The notes beneath the pieces are model-generated. The model searched no databases. It was not told where the DNA came from and worked only from the letters and a program-made list of their open reading frames with translations. A DNA stretch of 64,000 bases from Candidatus Kouleothrix ribensis. Lineage in GTDB: Bacteria; Chloroflexota; Chloroflexia; Chloroflexales; Roseiflexaceae. The DNA lies in contig JADKGW010000001.1 in NCBI GenBank assembly GCA_016722075.1, forward strand, positions 3,720,001 through 3,784,000, read 5' to 3'. Of the stretch, positions 54,117 through 63,556 are shown in pieces. Every line of letters begins with the position of its first letter. Positions within the stretch are counted from its first letter, which is position 1. The translations under genes were made by a program, and so were the position numbers.

Positions 54117-54794
54117 TTATGCCGCGCCCGCGCCGAGCCGCGCGCTCAGCCAGCTAGTCACGTCGTGCAGACTCTCGGCGCTGACCTCGTGGGCCATGGG
54201 GTATTCTTTGTAGGTCAGGTCGACCGGCAGCTGCGCGAGCATGGCCCGGCTGGCGCGGCCGTTCTGGATCGGCAGCACGGCGTCGTGCAGGCCGTGTACC
54301 ACCAGGAAGGGCTTATGCGCCAGCCGCTCGGCCGGCGCGATCAGCGGCCGGATCTCGTCGGGCACGCGCCCGCTCATCAGCACCACGCCGGCCACCAGCT
54401 CGGGCGTGGTCAGCGCCACACTGGCGGCCAGGATGGCGCCCTGGCTGAAGCCAACCAGGTACACCTGGCCGGGATCGGCACGATACTCTGCCACCGCCGC
54501 GTTTACAAAGTCGGTCACCAGCTTGCGGCTGGCCTCGGCCTGGCGCGCATCGATCGAGATGCCCGCGGCCGTCCACTCGATCTCGAACCAAGCGTAGCTG
54601 CCATACATCAGCGAGTACGGCGCGCGGGCGCTCAGCACCAGAAAGCGTGGGTCAATGTACGGCGTCAGGCCAAACAGGTCGGCCTCGTTGCTACCATAGC
54701 CATGCAGCAGCAGCAGCAGTGGGGGTGGCGTGCTGCTGCTGCGGCGCGGCGGCTGAGCCAGGTGGGCCAGTGCGAGTGCCGGTTTTGCGGTCAT
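54117..54794 (-). CDS. phospholipase/carboxylesterase family hydrolase
   Basis: A 225-residue alpha/beta hydrolase of the carboxylesterase 2 family: LLLLLHGYGSNEADLFGL, VLSARAPYSL, nucleophile elbow VYLVGFSQGAILAASVAL, acid in VHGLHDAVLPI and His in MAHEVSAESLHDV. No signal peptide, so cytosolic. Substrate not known. The following small gene starts 18 bases downstream on the same strand. Confidence 0.9.
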   Translation of the reverse strand: MTAKPALALAHLAQPPRRSSSTPPPLLLLLHGYGSNEADLFGLTPYIDPRFLVLSARAPYSLMYGSYAWFEIEWTAAGISIDARQAEASRKLVTDFVNAAVAEYRADPGQVYLVGFSQGAILAASVALTTPELVAGVVLMSGRVPDEIRPLIAPAERLAHKPFLVVHGLHDAVLPIQNGRASRAMLAQLPVDLTYKEYPMAHEVSAESLHDVTSWLSARLGAGAA

Positions 54795-54812
54795 GCCCTA
54801 CCTTTTGATCGT

Positions 54813-55085
54813 TCAAAGACCCATACGGTTGAGGGTGTCGATCACCTCGGCCATCGCGCTGGTCAGGGTCGGGTGGCTGCTCTCGAAGCGCGGGATGGCG
54901 TCGCGCAGACGCTCGGCCAGGGTCTGGTGCTGTTCGGTTGGCAGCTGCTCGCTCTGTCCGATCAGCTGCTGTAGGTCGCCGCGCACTGCCGCGAGCGTGG
55001 CGCGCGCCGCAGCGTCGGCGGGTTCGGCGCCGGCCAGCTCGCGATCGAGCTTGGCGAGGTTGCTGTGGAGTTCCTGCTGATCCAT
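54813..55085 (-). CDS. DUF4404 family protein
   Basis: A 90-residue helical protein (MDQQELHSNLAKLDRELAGA, ending SAMAEVIDTLNRMGL) with a central spacer, matching the DUF4404 pattern. Function unknown. ATG 55083-55085; the longer frame to 55472 is out of context. Next to the esterase on the same strand. Confidence 0.75.
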   Translation of the reverse strand: MDQQELHSNLAKLDRELAGAEPADAAARATLAAVRGDLQQLIGQSEQLPTEQHQTLAERLRDAIPRFESSHPTLTSAMAEVIDTLNRMGL

Positions 55086-55195
55086 ACTGCTGGGCCTTTC
55101 GTCGTGAGGCAAGCTTCGTTCGAATCTTCCAGCCGGCACTGCCTCTTGATACGGCTCATTGTACCACAGCCAAGCCTGCGCACCCATCCAGGCGC

Positions 55196-55654
55196 CTAGC
55201 CGCGCGCGTCGGGTGCTCCTGGCACGATCGACCGCTTCAGCGCAACCGCGTAGTCGGCATAGCCGAGCGCGCGGTAGAGCGCCTGGGCGGCGGTATTGTC
55301 GTCGCCGGTCAGGATGATCACCTGGTCGGCGCCGCCGGCGCGCGCGGCGCGCTCTGCCTCGGCAATCAGCGCCCGCGCGACGCCCTGGCGGCGAAATGGT
55401 GCGGCCACAAACAGGTCGGTCAGCTCGGCGTAGGGCTCGTCGCCCGACATATACGGCACGAGCCGCAGGCATGCGAAGCCCGCCAGCGTGCCCCCGGCAT
55501 CGGCCACGAATGTTGTCTCAAAGCCTGCGGTGGCGGCCAGCCGCGCTGCGGCCTGCGCCGGCGTAACGACGATCGGCAGGTGATCGCTGTTGAACGCTTC
55601 GATCAGCTGCGCGAGCGCAGCCGCATCGGACATAACCGCGCGGCGGATGTGCAT
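55196..55654 (-). CDS. GNAT family N-acetyltransferase
   Basis: A 152-residue acetyltransferase: MHIRRAVMSDAAALAQLIEA, VADAGGTLAGFACLRLV, motif A LTDLFVAAPFRRQGVARALI (the acetyl-CoA loop) and motif B TAAQALYRALGYADY. Substrate unknown. Start at ATG 55652-55654. No neighbour clearly linked to it. Confidence 0.9.
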   Translation of the reverse strand: MHIRRAVMSDAAALAQLIEAFNSDHLPIVVTPAQAAARLAATAGFETTFVADAGGTLAGFACLRLVPYMSGDEPYAELTDLFVAAPFRRQGVARALIAEAERAARAGGADQVIILTGDDNTAAQALYRALGYADYAVALKRSIVPGAPDARG

Positions 55655-55781
55655 ACAACCCTCTCGGCTTCGGGCACCCTGCGGCGCTGATCTGCGCCCC
55701 GGCGCCTGCTGCTTTTTACCACGCAGCGCCCAAACTTCGGTATCGCTCGTACCTTCGTGCGCTGCGCTGTTCTTGTTGGCT

Positions 55782-57374
<1,593 letters not shown>

Positions 57375-57395
57375 AGATCGTCCTAAATGTAGCTG

Positions 57396-58157
57396 TTACT
57401 GCGCAGAGTGTAGCATAGCTTGAGGATTCTGGGGCGGGTGACGAGTGGGCCGCAGCGTGATCAGAATGCGAAATAGTGGCCGCGCCTCGACGCGCGCGTG
57501 GGCCAGCCCGGCCTGCGCGACGATCGCGCGCACCTCGGCGGGTGTGTAGGCGCGCAACACCGAGAGCGGCCCGTCGTGGCGGGCCATGGTGTGCCAGGGG
57601 CCGCGCGCCAGCAGCAGCGCGCCCCAGTAGGCCGGCCGCGTGCGCCGCAGATCGTTGACGATCACACCATAGCGCGCAACACGGTGCAGCTCACACAGCA
57701 GCTGTGCTGCAGCGTCTGGCTCGAAGTGGTGTAGTGCCAATGCGCATGTCACGAAATCGACCGCGCGATCGGGCAGTGGGATGTGCAGGGCGTCGTGGCG
57801 CACCAGCGGGAAGCGCGCCCCACCTGCGCGCGCCAGGCGCAGCACATCACCCAGCCGGTCCGATCCGATCGGCCGCAGATCGTGCCCGTGCCGCTGTGCC
57901 CAGGCCGCCAGCCGGCGCGGCCCGCCGGCGCCGCCGGTAGCGACATCCAGCAGCGTACGCGGCTCGCCACGCGGCAGCGTACGCAGCATTGGCCAGAGCG
58001 CGCGCCAGGTCAGCCTGCTGCTGCCTAGCAGCCAATCGATCGTATGCAGATCGCGTAGATTATCGGCCAGCGCGGCCTGGTCGTGCGCAGGCTGGTCGAG
58101 CAGCTCGGTTTCGGCGCTGCGTGGCAGCGCGGCGATCGGCGGCCAGTCGTACAACAT
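57396..58157 (-). CDS. methyltransferase domain protein
   Basis: A 253-residue class I methyltransferase: motif I TLLDVATGGAGGPRRLAAWA, GSDRLGDVLRLARAG, HDALHIPLPDRAVDFVTCAL, and HRVARYGVIVNDLRRTRPAY. The N-terminal IDWLLGSSRLTWRALWPM form is typical of enzymes in polyketide or isoprenoid clusters, but no such neighbours are present. Twenty-one bases upstream of the GH13 gene on the same strand, so possibly co-transcribed. Confidence 0.8.
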   Translation of the reverse strand: MLYDWPPIAALPRSAETELLDQPAHDQAALADNLRDLHTIDWLLGSSRLTWRALWPMLRTLPRGEPRTLLDVATGGAGGPRRLAAWAQRHGHDLRPIGSDRLGDVLRLARAGGARFPLVRHDALHIPLPDRAVDFVTCALALHHFEPDAAAQLLCELHRVARYGVIVNDLRRTRPAYWGALLLARGPWHTMARHDGPLSVLRAYTPAEVRAIVAQAGLAHARVEARPLFRILITLRPTRHPPQNPQAMLHSAQ

Positions 58158-58213
58158 CGTGTAAAATCCCCCCTATGGACGTATTATAGCCGCGTAATGA
58201 GAGGAGTAGCGCG

Positions 58214-58663
58214 ATGTATCAACGGATCATGGTACCGCTCGATGGCTCCGAGCTGGCTCAGACGGCGATCGACCACGCGCTGAGCATCTGCCGTGCCTTT
58301 GCCGCCACGCTCGTGCTGCTGCATGTTCGCGATCGGCACGGCAGTGTCGAGGCGTCGCAGCGCTATCTCGACTTCACTCGCCGCGAACTGGCCGGCAGCG
58401 GTGTGCCGATCACGCTGGTGCTGCGCGAGGGCGATGTTGCCAGCGCGATCGTGAATGCTGCCGATAGTGAGCAGATCGATGTGATCGCTATGGCTACGCA
58501 TGGGCGTAGTGGCCTGCAGCGCGTGGTGTATGGCAGCGTCGCCGAGCAGGTGCTGCGTAGCTCGACCAAGCCGGTGCTGTTGGTGCGCGTACCGGGCGCG
58601 CAGGTCGAGCAGCCTGCAGCGGCATCGCCTGCGGTGCCACGAACTCGCACCCTGGGCAGCTAA
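58214..58663 (+). CDS. universal stress protein (UspA family)
   Basis: A 149-residue protein. MYQRIMVPLDGSELAQTAID at the start, VLLHVRDRH, EGDVASAIVNAADSEQIDVI, and the ATP-binding motif MATHGRSGLQRVVYGSVAEQ with GSVAEQVLRSSTKPVLLVRV. The G-2X-G-9X-G(S) signature predicts ATP binding. Ends in a Pro/Ala-rich tail. GAGAGGAG precedes the ATG. Confidence 0.95.
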   Translation: MYQRIMVPLDGSELAQTAIDHALSICRAFAATLVLLHVRDRHGSVEASQRYLDFTRRELAGSGVPITLVLREGDVASAIVNAADSEQIDVIAMATHGRSGLQRVVYGSVAEQVLRSSTKPVLLVRVPGAQVEQPAAASPAVPRTRTLGS

Positions 58664-58694
58664 AGCAGTTGGCAGGCGGCAGCTGCGTATACGC

Positions 58695-58850
58695 GCGCCG
58701 GGAGAGGGGGTATCCTATGAGCGTTCCCATGCGGCGGCAGAGCCACCGCATGGGAACGCCAAATTCTCACTTCCTACCCTGCCAGGGGAGGTGGTATGGG
58801 GGAAGGGTATCCACAGAGCTTAGCGTGCTCGGCAAAACCCTACGCCAGAA
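58695..58850 (+). repeat. palindromic repeat element, copy B
   Basis: Homologous to 1788-1926 in opposite orientation. Core hairpin GCGTTCCCATGCGGCGG (58721-58737), CAGAG, CCACCGCATGGGAACGC (58743-58759), 16 of 17 paired. It follows the universal stress protein gene by 31 bases. A small frame starting MSVPMRR at 58717 is common to both copies. Confidence 0.7.
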
Positions 58851-58908
58851 GAGATACGGGGGCGGCTGCGCCGCACGAGCAACGCCACGGAAGCACAGCG
58901 AGTTAGGG

Positions 58909-59634
58909 CTAGGCCAGCACGGCAACATCGATCAGCGGCAGCGTGATCATGAAGCGGCTGCCCTGGCCCAGCTCGCTCTGCAGCACAATCTGGCCGCCCA
59001 TCAGCTCGACCAGCCGCCGGGTGATCGCCAGCCCCAGGCCACTGCCCACGCTGCGGCGGGTATAGCTGCCATCGACCTGGCGAAACGCGTCGAAGACCGA
59101 TCCATGATGCTCTGGCGCGATTCCGATACCCGTGTCGGCCACCTCGAGCAGCAACCAGGCCGGCGGCGGGGTGCCTTCCGGCAGCGGGTGCATATCCGCA
59201 TCGGCTGCCTGCCGTATGCTCACAGCCACGTGGCCACTCTCGGTGAATTTCACGGCATTCGATATCAGGTTTAGCACAATCTGGCGCAACCGCAGCACAT
59301 CGCCCGACACAAACTCGGGCAGCGCCGGGTCGATCCATAGGTCGAGCGCAATACCTTTCGCGCGTGCTTGCGGCGCACAGGTCGCAAGCGTCGCGTCCAT
59401 GAACTCGGCCAGCGCGAATGGCTCGTTGTGCAGCTCGAACTTACCGGCCTCGAGCTTCGAGAAATCAAGCAGATCGTTGATCAGCTGCAGAAGATGGCGG
59501 CCGTTCTCGCGAATGCGCAAAATGACCTCGTACTGGTCGCCGACAAGCTGGCCAAAGGCGCCCATCTCGAGCATATCGGTATAGCCGAGCACGCCGGTGA
59601 GCGGTGTGCGCAGCTCATGTGAGATCGTGGCCAC
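58909..59634 (-). CDS. histidine kinase core (C-terminal part of a split sensor kinase)
   Basis: 241 residues from the ATG at 59632-59634: H-box MATISHELRTPLTGVLGYTD, N-box IVLNLISNAVKFTESGH, G1 DTGIGIAPEH, F-box and G2 SGLGLAITRRLVELMGG. Continuous in frame with the preceding 1.1 kb gene except for a TAG at 59722-59724; the stretch between them (ELALANHELQQALDAAYSAN) is the linker helix of one kinase. Translation from the upstream start would need readthrough. Confidence 0.85.
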   Translation of the reverse strand: MATISHELRTPLTGVLGYTDMLEMGAFGQLVGDQYEVILRIRENGRHLLQLINDLLDFSKLEAGKFELHNEPFALAEFMDATLATCAPQARAKGIALDLWIDPALPEFVSGDVLRLRQIVLNLISNAVKFTESGHVAVSIRQAADADMHPLPEGTPPPAWLLLEVADTGIGIAPEHHGSVFDAFRQVDGSYTRRSVGSGLGLAITRRLVELMGGQIVLQSELGQGSRFMITLPLIDVAVLA

Positions 59635-59721
59635 GAACTGAGACTTCAGGTTGTTTGCCGAGTACGCCGCGTCGAGCGCCTGCTGTAGCTCGTGATTTGC
59701 GAGCGCCAGCTCGTCGCCACG

Positions 59722-60810
59722 CTACCGCAGCTCGATCTGTTTGAGCTGGAGATCGCCGGCCATAGTATTGAACGCCTCGGCCAGCTGGCCAAGCTCGTCG
59801 CGCCGGCCTACCCGCATCGGCTGATCCCAGTGGCCGGCACGCAGGCGCATCACGCCCCGCTGGAGCCGCTCGATTGGCTGGGTAATCGTTGCCGCCAGCT
59901 GGCGGCCAATCATAATTGCGACGATAATCGTGCCTAGCAATAACAGGCTCTGCACGACAAAGAAGTACCAGTTGGAGCTACCCTCGGCTATGAGTGGCCG
60001 TTCAACCAGTATAAACCAGCCCGTACCCGGCACTGGCGCCCACATCCCGGCCACGCGCTGAGATGTGATCCCGATATATACCTGGCTGTATGGCGGCACC
60101 CAGTCCTGACCGCTCAGCGCCGCGTGGACGATCGGCAGCTCTCTCAGATCCTGACCGCTTACCATGGCGCCTGGCAGCGATGCGACGATCAGCTGGCCGT
60201 GCGCATCAACGACATAACCATAGCCAAGCTGGTCGAAATCAACAACTCGCAGTACGTCGGCGACAAACTTGCTCACATCGATCTGCGTCACGAGCGCCCC
60301 ACCGCTGCGTACGGGCAGCACGAGCACAAGCATCGCCGTATGCGTGAATGTCGGCATGGTCGGCACCTGCTCTTCGCCAGCGCCGATCCTGGCGAGCACA
60401 TCAGTGCTCAGTGGCGGCACGTCGATCGCTGCCGTAGTGCTCAGCCGGATCTGCCCGGCACGATCGGTCAGCCAGATCGGCTGGCATGCGCCACAGTGTT
60501 GCGCGAGCAGATCGAGCGCCACCTGATCGCCGCCCGCAGTCTCGCCGATTACAGCCGCCGCCGTCCGTAGCTCGTCGACCAGCCCGCGCCAGCGCTCACT
60601 CACCAGGCCACCCGTCATGCGCGTAATCCGTGCCTGGCTGCCAGACAACTCGGTTCGTGCGACCCAGATCCCCAGTACCAACGACATGAACGCGCCAATC
60701 ACCAGCGGCGCGATTGCGAATAGCGAGAAGACCAGCACAACTCGCGTGTGCAGGCGCTCGCTAGGCGGGCCGTTTACGCCCTGATCGATGGCTGAATCGG
60801 ACAATTGCAT
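59722..60810 (-). CDS. sensor and HAMP domains of the split sensor kinase
   Basis: 362 residues ending at the TAG. Membrane segment FSLFAIAPLVIGAFMSLVLG, an extracellular dCache-like domain (LTDRAGQIRLSTTAAIDVPP, YGYVVDAHGQLIVASLPGAM), a second helix FFVVQSLLLLGTIIVAIMIG, then a HAMP domain (ITQPIERLQRGVMRLRAGHW, DELGQLAEAFNTMAGDL). ATG 60808-60810 sits four bases after the upstream stop. The TAG is one C-to-T change from the expected CAG. Confidence 0.88.
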   Translation of the reverse strand: MQLSDSAIDQGVNGPPSERLHTRVVLVFSLFAIAPLVIGAFMSLVLGIWVARTELSGSQARITRMTGGLVSERWRGLVDELRTAAAVIGETAGGDQVALDLLAQHCGACQPIWLTDRAGQIRLSTTAAIDVPPLSTDVLARIGAGEEQVPTMPTFTHTAMLVLVLPVRSGGALVTQIDVSKFVADVLRVVDFDQLGYGYVVDAHGQLIVASLPGAMVSGQDLRELPIVHAALSGQDWVPPYSQVYIGITSQRVAGMWAPVPGTGWFILVERPLIAEGSSNWYFFVVQSLLLLGTIIVAIMIGRQLAATITQPIERLQRGVMRLRAGHWDQPMRVGRRDELGQLAEAFNTMAGDLQLKQIELR

Positions 60811-60814
60811 GGCG

Positions 60815-61372
60815 CTAGAATGTATCAGCGCGCGTCGACTCGCGCAAGATGCCATAGGAAAGCAACACGATCGGGGTCAAAATGATCGCATTGATTGTGT
60901 TGGATACAAATGCTGGCATGAAGTTAACCAGGAACACATCAGCCCAGCTGCTCTGTGTCACCCAGTGCTCGGTAAATGAAGCCAGGCCCATGCCGATCGC
61001 AATACCGGCCATGCTGCATCCCAGCACAGCCGACACTGGCCGCAGCCGGGCATAGTTACCATCGGCCGGGCGGATGAGGCCAGCTGCCAGCCCGATCAGG
61101 CCATTGCCCAGATACCAGAACGGCCAGAATCCCCAATCCAACGCTCGATCGGCGAGCAGGTTGCCGGCACAGCCGCTGACAAACCCGGCCAGCGGGCCGA
61201 ACAAGGCGCCGGTGACGATTGGAATCACCACACCAGGGCGCAGTTGCACATTATCGGAGCCTGGTATATCAACCACTGCAGTCAGGTAAATCGAGAGTGC
61301 GTACAGACAGCTGCCAATCAGCGCCGCAAGTACTGGCGGTGCCCAATGCCGCCAGGTATGCCGTTTGTCCAT
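60815..61372 (-). CDS. ECF-type S-component-like membrane protein
   Basis: A 185-residue protein with about five helices: WAPPVLAALIGSCLYALSIY, PGVVIPIVTGALFGPLAGFV, GNLLADRALDWGFWPFWYLG, AVLGCSMAGIAIGMGLASF and FMPAFVSNTINAIILTPIVL. The layout fits an ECF S component or a related membrane sensor protein. ATG 61370-61372 with AAAGGAG. Its TAG stop is four bases before the sensor-kinase ATG, so the two are coupled: the membrane protein may help sense a metabolite. Substrate unknown. Confidence 0.65.
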   Translation of the reverse strand: MDKRHTWRHWAPPVLAALIGSCLYALSIYLTAVVDIPGSDNVQLRPGVVIPIVTGALFGPLAGFVSGCAGNLLADRALDWGFWPFWYLGNGLIGLAAGLIRPADGNYARLRPVSAVLGCSMAGIAIGMGLASFTEHWVTQSSWADVFLVNFMPAFVSNTINAIILTPIVLLSYGILRESTRADTF

Positions 61373-61609
61373 ATCTGTAGCTCCTTTGGCAGCAGCGATC
61401 GATACGATCGAATCGCACATTAACATAGTCATTATAACGTGTACGGAAATTTTAGAGTGTAGCAATATCATGCCGATACTCGCTCACAACCTCAGCGGCG
61501 GGAAGACGCAACGGCGCGATCGTGTACGCACGCCTGCGCGTCTGCGAGCCGGTGTGGCAACCCCGCAGCGCATCTGTATGAGGAGTGCAAAGAGCAAAAC
61601 CGCTTGTGG

Positions 61610-61642
61610 TATACTTGCGCAGTGTGGCCACATTGCGCAAGT
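61610..61642 (+). promoter_or_regulatory. TATACT box with 30-bp dyad operator
   Basis: TATACT (61610-61615) overlaps a dyad at 61613-61642: ACTTGCGCAGTGTGGCCACA then TTGCGCAAGT, with 28 of 30 bases symmetrical. It lies 56 bases before the Fur-family ATG. This looks like an autoregulatory operator. Confidence 0.7.
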
Positions 61643-61697
61643 GTGTCCCACCCAGGCCCAGCCTGCGATAGTGCGGGCAACAGGGACAGGAACTGAC

Positions 61698-62144
61698 ATG
61701 GTTCACAGCGACGATGCTGCCGCTTTACGCAAACAGGGGTACCGGCTCACGCCACAGCGCCTGATGGTGCTAGAGATCATCAAACGCAGCGGCAGGCACC
61801 TCACCGCCGAAGAGCTGCATGATGCAATCGTGCCACAGCAGCCGTACGTCAATATTGCAACCGTCTATCGAACGCTACAGTGGCTCCAGAGCGTTGGGCT
61901 GGTTGCGCCGATCGCGATCGGCAACGGCCCGCTGCGCTACGAGTATGTGCAAGGGGAAACCCATCACCACCTGGTATGCCAGAGCTGCGGCTACGAACAA
62001 GAGATCGGCGACGACATTCTGGCTGCGCTGAAGGCCCAGCTTCACGAGCGCTACGCCTTCAGCGCGCAGCTGCACCACCTCGCGATCCTGGGCCGTTGTG
62101 CGGCCTGCCGCGATCTACCCGACAGCGACACACCACGAGCATAG
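61698..62144 (+). CDS. Fur-family transcriptional regulator
   Basis: A 148-residue winged-helix metal-responsive repressor: LRKQGYRLTPQRLMVLEIIK, HLTAEELHDAIV, NIATVYRTLQWLQSVGLV (recognition helix), then RYEYVQGETHHHLVCQSCG and ILGRCAACRDLPD, giving the two CxxC zinc sites (CQSC and CAAC) and the HHH metal site. Member of the Fur/Zur/PerR group; which metal cannot be told. ATG at 61698 has AGGGACAGGA upstream. The dyad upstream is probably its own operator. Confidence 0.93.
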   Translation: MVHSDDAAALRKQGYRLTPQRLMVLEIIKRSGRHLTAEELHDAIVPQQPYVNIATVYRTLQWLQSVGLVAPIAIGNGPLRYEYVQGETHHHLVCQSCGYEQEIGDDILAALKAQLHERYAFSAQLHHLAILGRCAACRDLPDSDTPRA

Positions 62145-62155
62145 GAGCATAACCT

Positions 62156-62485
62156 ATGAATCTGTTACGACGGCTGTTTGGCGGCGGCGACGCGCCGGCC
62201 GCTGATAACGCGATCCATCTGTATGTGCGCTGTAATCGCTGCGGCGCGCCGGTGCATGTGCGGATCGATCCGCGCAACGACCTGGTGATCGAATATGGCG
62301 ACGACGACGACGCCACCGGCTACCGGCTGATTAAAGAGATCATGGACTCGCGCTGCTTCCGGCTCATGCGCGCCGAGATCGAGTATGACCGTGGCCGCCG
62401 CGAGCTCAATCGCCAGATCGAGGGCGGTGTATTCATCGGCCGCGACGAGTACGAGCAACTGGCTGCGCAGGGCGATCAGAAATGA
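62156..62485 (+). CDS. hypothetical protein with zinc-ribbon-like CxxC
   Basis: A 109-residue protein. MNLLRRLFGGGDAPA at the start, then LYVRCNRCGAPVHVRIDPRN, one CxxC and an acidic patch EYGDDDDATGYRLIKEIMDS, and a helix ELNRQIEGGVFIGRDEYEQL. Seen in Chloroflexota next to coaE; function unknown. Stop overlaps the coaE ATG by four bases (ATGA), so the two are co-translated. Confidence 0.8.
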   Translation: MNLLRRLFGGGDAPAADNAIHLYVRCNRCGAPVHVRIDPRNDLVIEYGDDDDATGYRLIKEIMDSRCFRLMRAEIEYDRGRRELNRQIEGGVFIGRDEYEQLAAQGDQK

Positions 62486-63141
62486 ACGATCGCACATGCT
62501 ACGTGATCGGCCTGACCGGCAACATTGCCTGCGGCAAGAGCACGGTGGTGGCAATGCTGCGCGAGTGTGGCGCGCAGGTGATCGACGCCGACCGCGTGAC
62601 GCACGATCTACAGCGGCCCGGCGAGCCGGTGTACCAGCAGATCGTGGCTACGTTTGGCCTCGGCATCCTGGTTGAGCCAGGCGGGCCGATCGACCGGCGC
62701 AAGCTTGGCGCGATTGTGTTCGGCGACCCGGCTGCGCTGCGGCAGCTCGAGCAGATCGTACACCCGGCCGTGCATACCCGCATCAGCGCATGGCTGAGCA
62801 GCCTTGGCGGCACCGGCACAGCTGCCGATCACGACGATCGGCGCCCGCGCGAATCTACCAGCCAGCTTCCTACAACCGTAGCGGTGATCGACGCAATCAA
62901 GCTGCTCGAGTCCGGCTGGAAGCCGATCTGCGATGCGATCTGGGTGGTGACCTGCCCGCCCGAGCAACAGCTCGCCCGCCTGATCGCCACGCGCGGCATG
63001 GACGCGGCCGAGGCGCGCGGGCGCATTGCCGCGCAGCCACCCCAGGCCGATAAGGCCGCCCAGGCCGACGTAGTGATCGACAATAGCGGCACGCTCGACT
63101 ACACCCGCCGCCAGGTCGAAGCGGCCTGGCAGGCCATCTGA
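62482..63141 (+). CDS. coaE: dephospho-CoA kinase
   Basis: A 219-residue enzyme that adds the 3' phosphate to dephospho-CoA, the final step to coenzyme A. Walker A VIGLTGNIACGKSTVVAML, Asp in VIDADRVTHDL, VEPGGPIDRRKLGAIVFGDP, LEQIVHPAVH, AIKLLESGW and the LID-type RGMDAAEARGRIAAQPPQAD. Overlaps the previous gene by ATGA, so they share an operon. Confidence 0.95.
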   Translation: MNDRTCYVIGLTGNIACGKSTVVAMLRECGAQVIDADRVTHDLQRPGEPVYQQIVATFGLGILVEPGGPIDRRKLGAIVFGDPAALRQLEQIVHPAVHTRISAWLSSLGGTGTAADHDDRRPRESTSQLPTTVAVIDAIKLLESGWKPICDAIWVVTCPPEQQLARLIATRGMDAAEARGRIAAQPPQADKAAQADVVIDNSGTLDYTRRQVEAAWQAI

Positions 63142-63250
63142 ACCCCTCACCGGCTGTATAGCCCTTCTCGCAGAGCGTACACCCCCGAGTACACTGCTCG
63201 CGCGTCACTGCCGGGCAGGCAGTGGCGTTGAGATTCTTCAAAATTGGCAC

Positions 63251-63279
63251 TTGACAAACTAATATTATTAGTCTAATAT
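63251..63279 (+). promoter_or_regulatory. consensus promoter with internal palindrome
   Basis: TTGACA (63251-63256), 17-base spacer, TAATAT (63274-63279): the best sigma-70 promoter in the window. The spacer contains CTAATATTATTAG (63259-63271), a 13-base palindrome that could be an operator. Confidence 0.75.
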
Positions 63280-63556
63280 CTAATCAGGTTAGTTATCAAC
63301 ACAGTATACCCTGGTTGTGTGCGGCGTTTCCGCGCACAGATTGATCTAGAAGGCAAGGTTTCGCCTGGCGGTGATCTCCTTTACAGCTGGGGAGGTTCGC
63401 CAGAACCATGTCGAACGTACGCAGTTGACATGCTGAGCCTGCGGCAGAGCGGTACATTCCTTTTACTCGTGTGCATTTGCCGCGTAGCAGCGCGGTAAAC
63501 GCACACAGAAGATGCTGAAGTACCATGCTGCCGCAGGCGAAACGAAAGGAATACCG
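63280..63556. other. structured leader before the MBL-fold gene
   Basis: Contains the hairpin TGTGCGG-CGTTT-CCGCGCACA near 63319-63339, a longer GGTTTCGCC...GGCG / CGCC...AACC stem near 63358-63410, and MITE copy 6. No riboswitch motif recognised. Confidence 0.4.
63437..63538. repeat. MITE-like palindromic repeat, copy 6
   Basis: Ends GCCTGCGGCAGAGCGGTAC (63437-63455) and GTACCATGCTGCCGCAGGC (63520-63538), 15 of 19 paired; inner arms GTGTGCATTTGCCGCG and CGCGGTAAACGCACAC. Lies 19 bases before the MBL-fold gene ATG. Confidence 0.75.
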
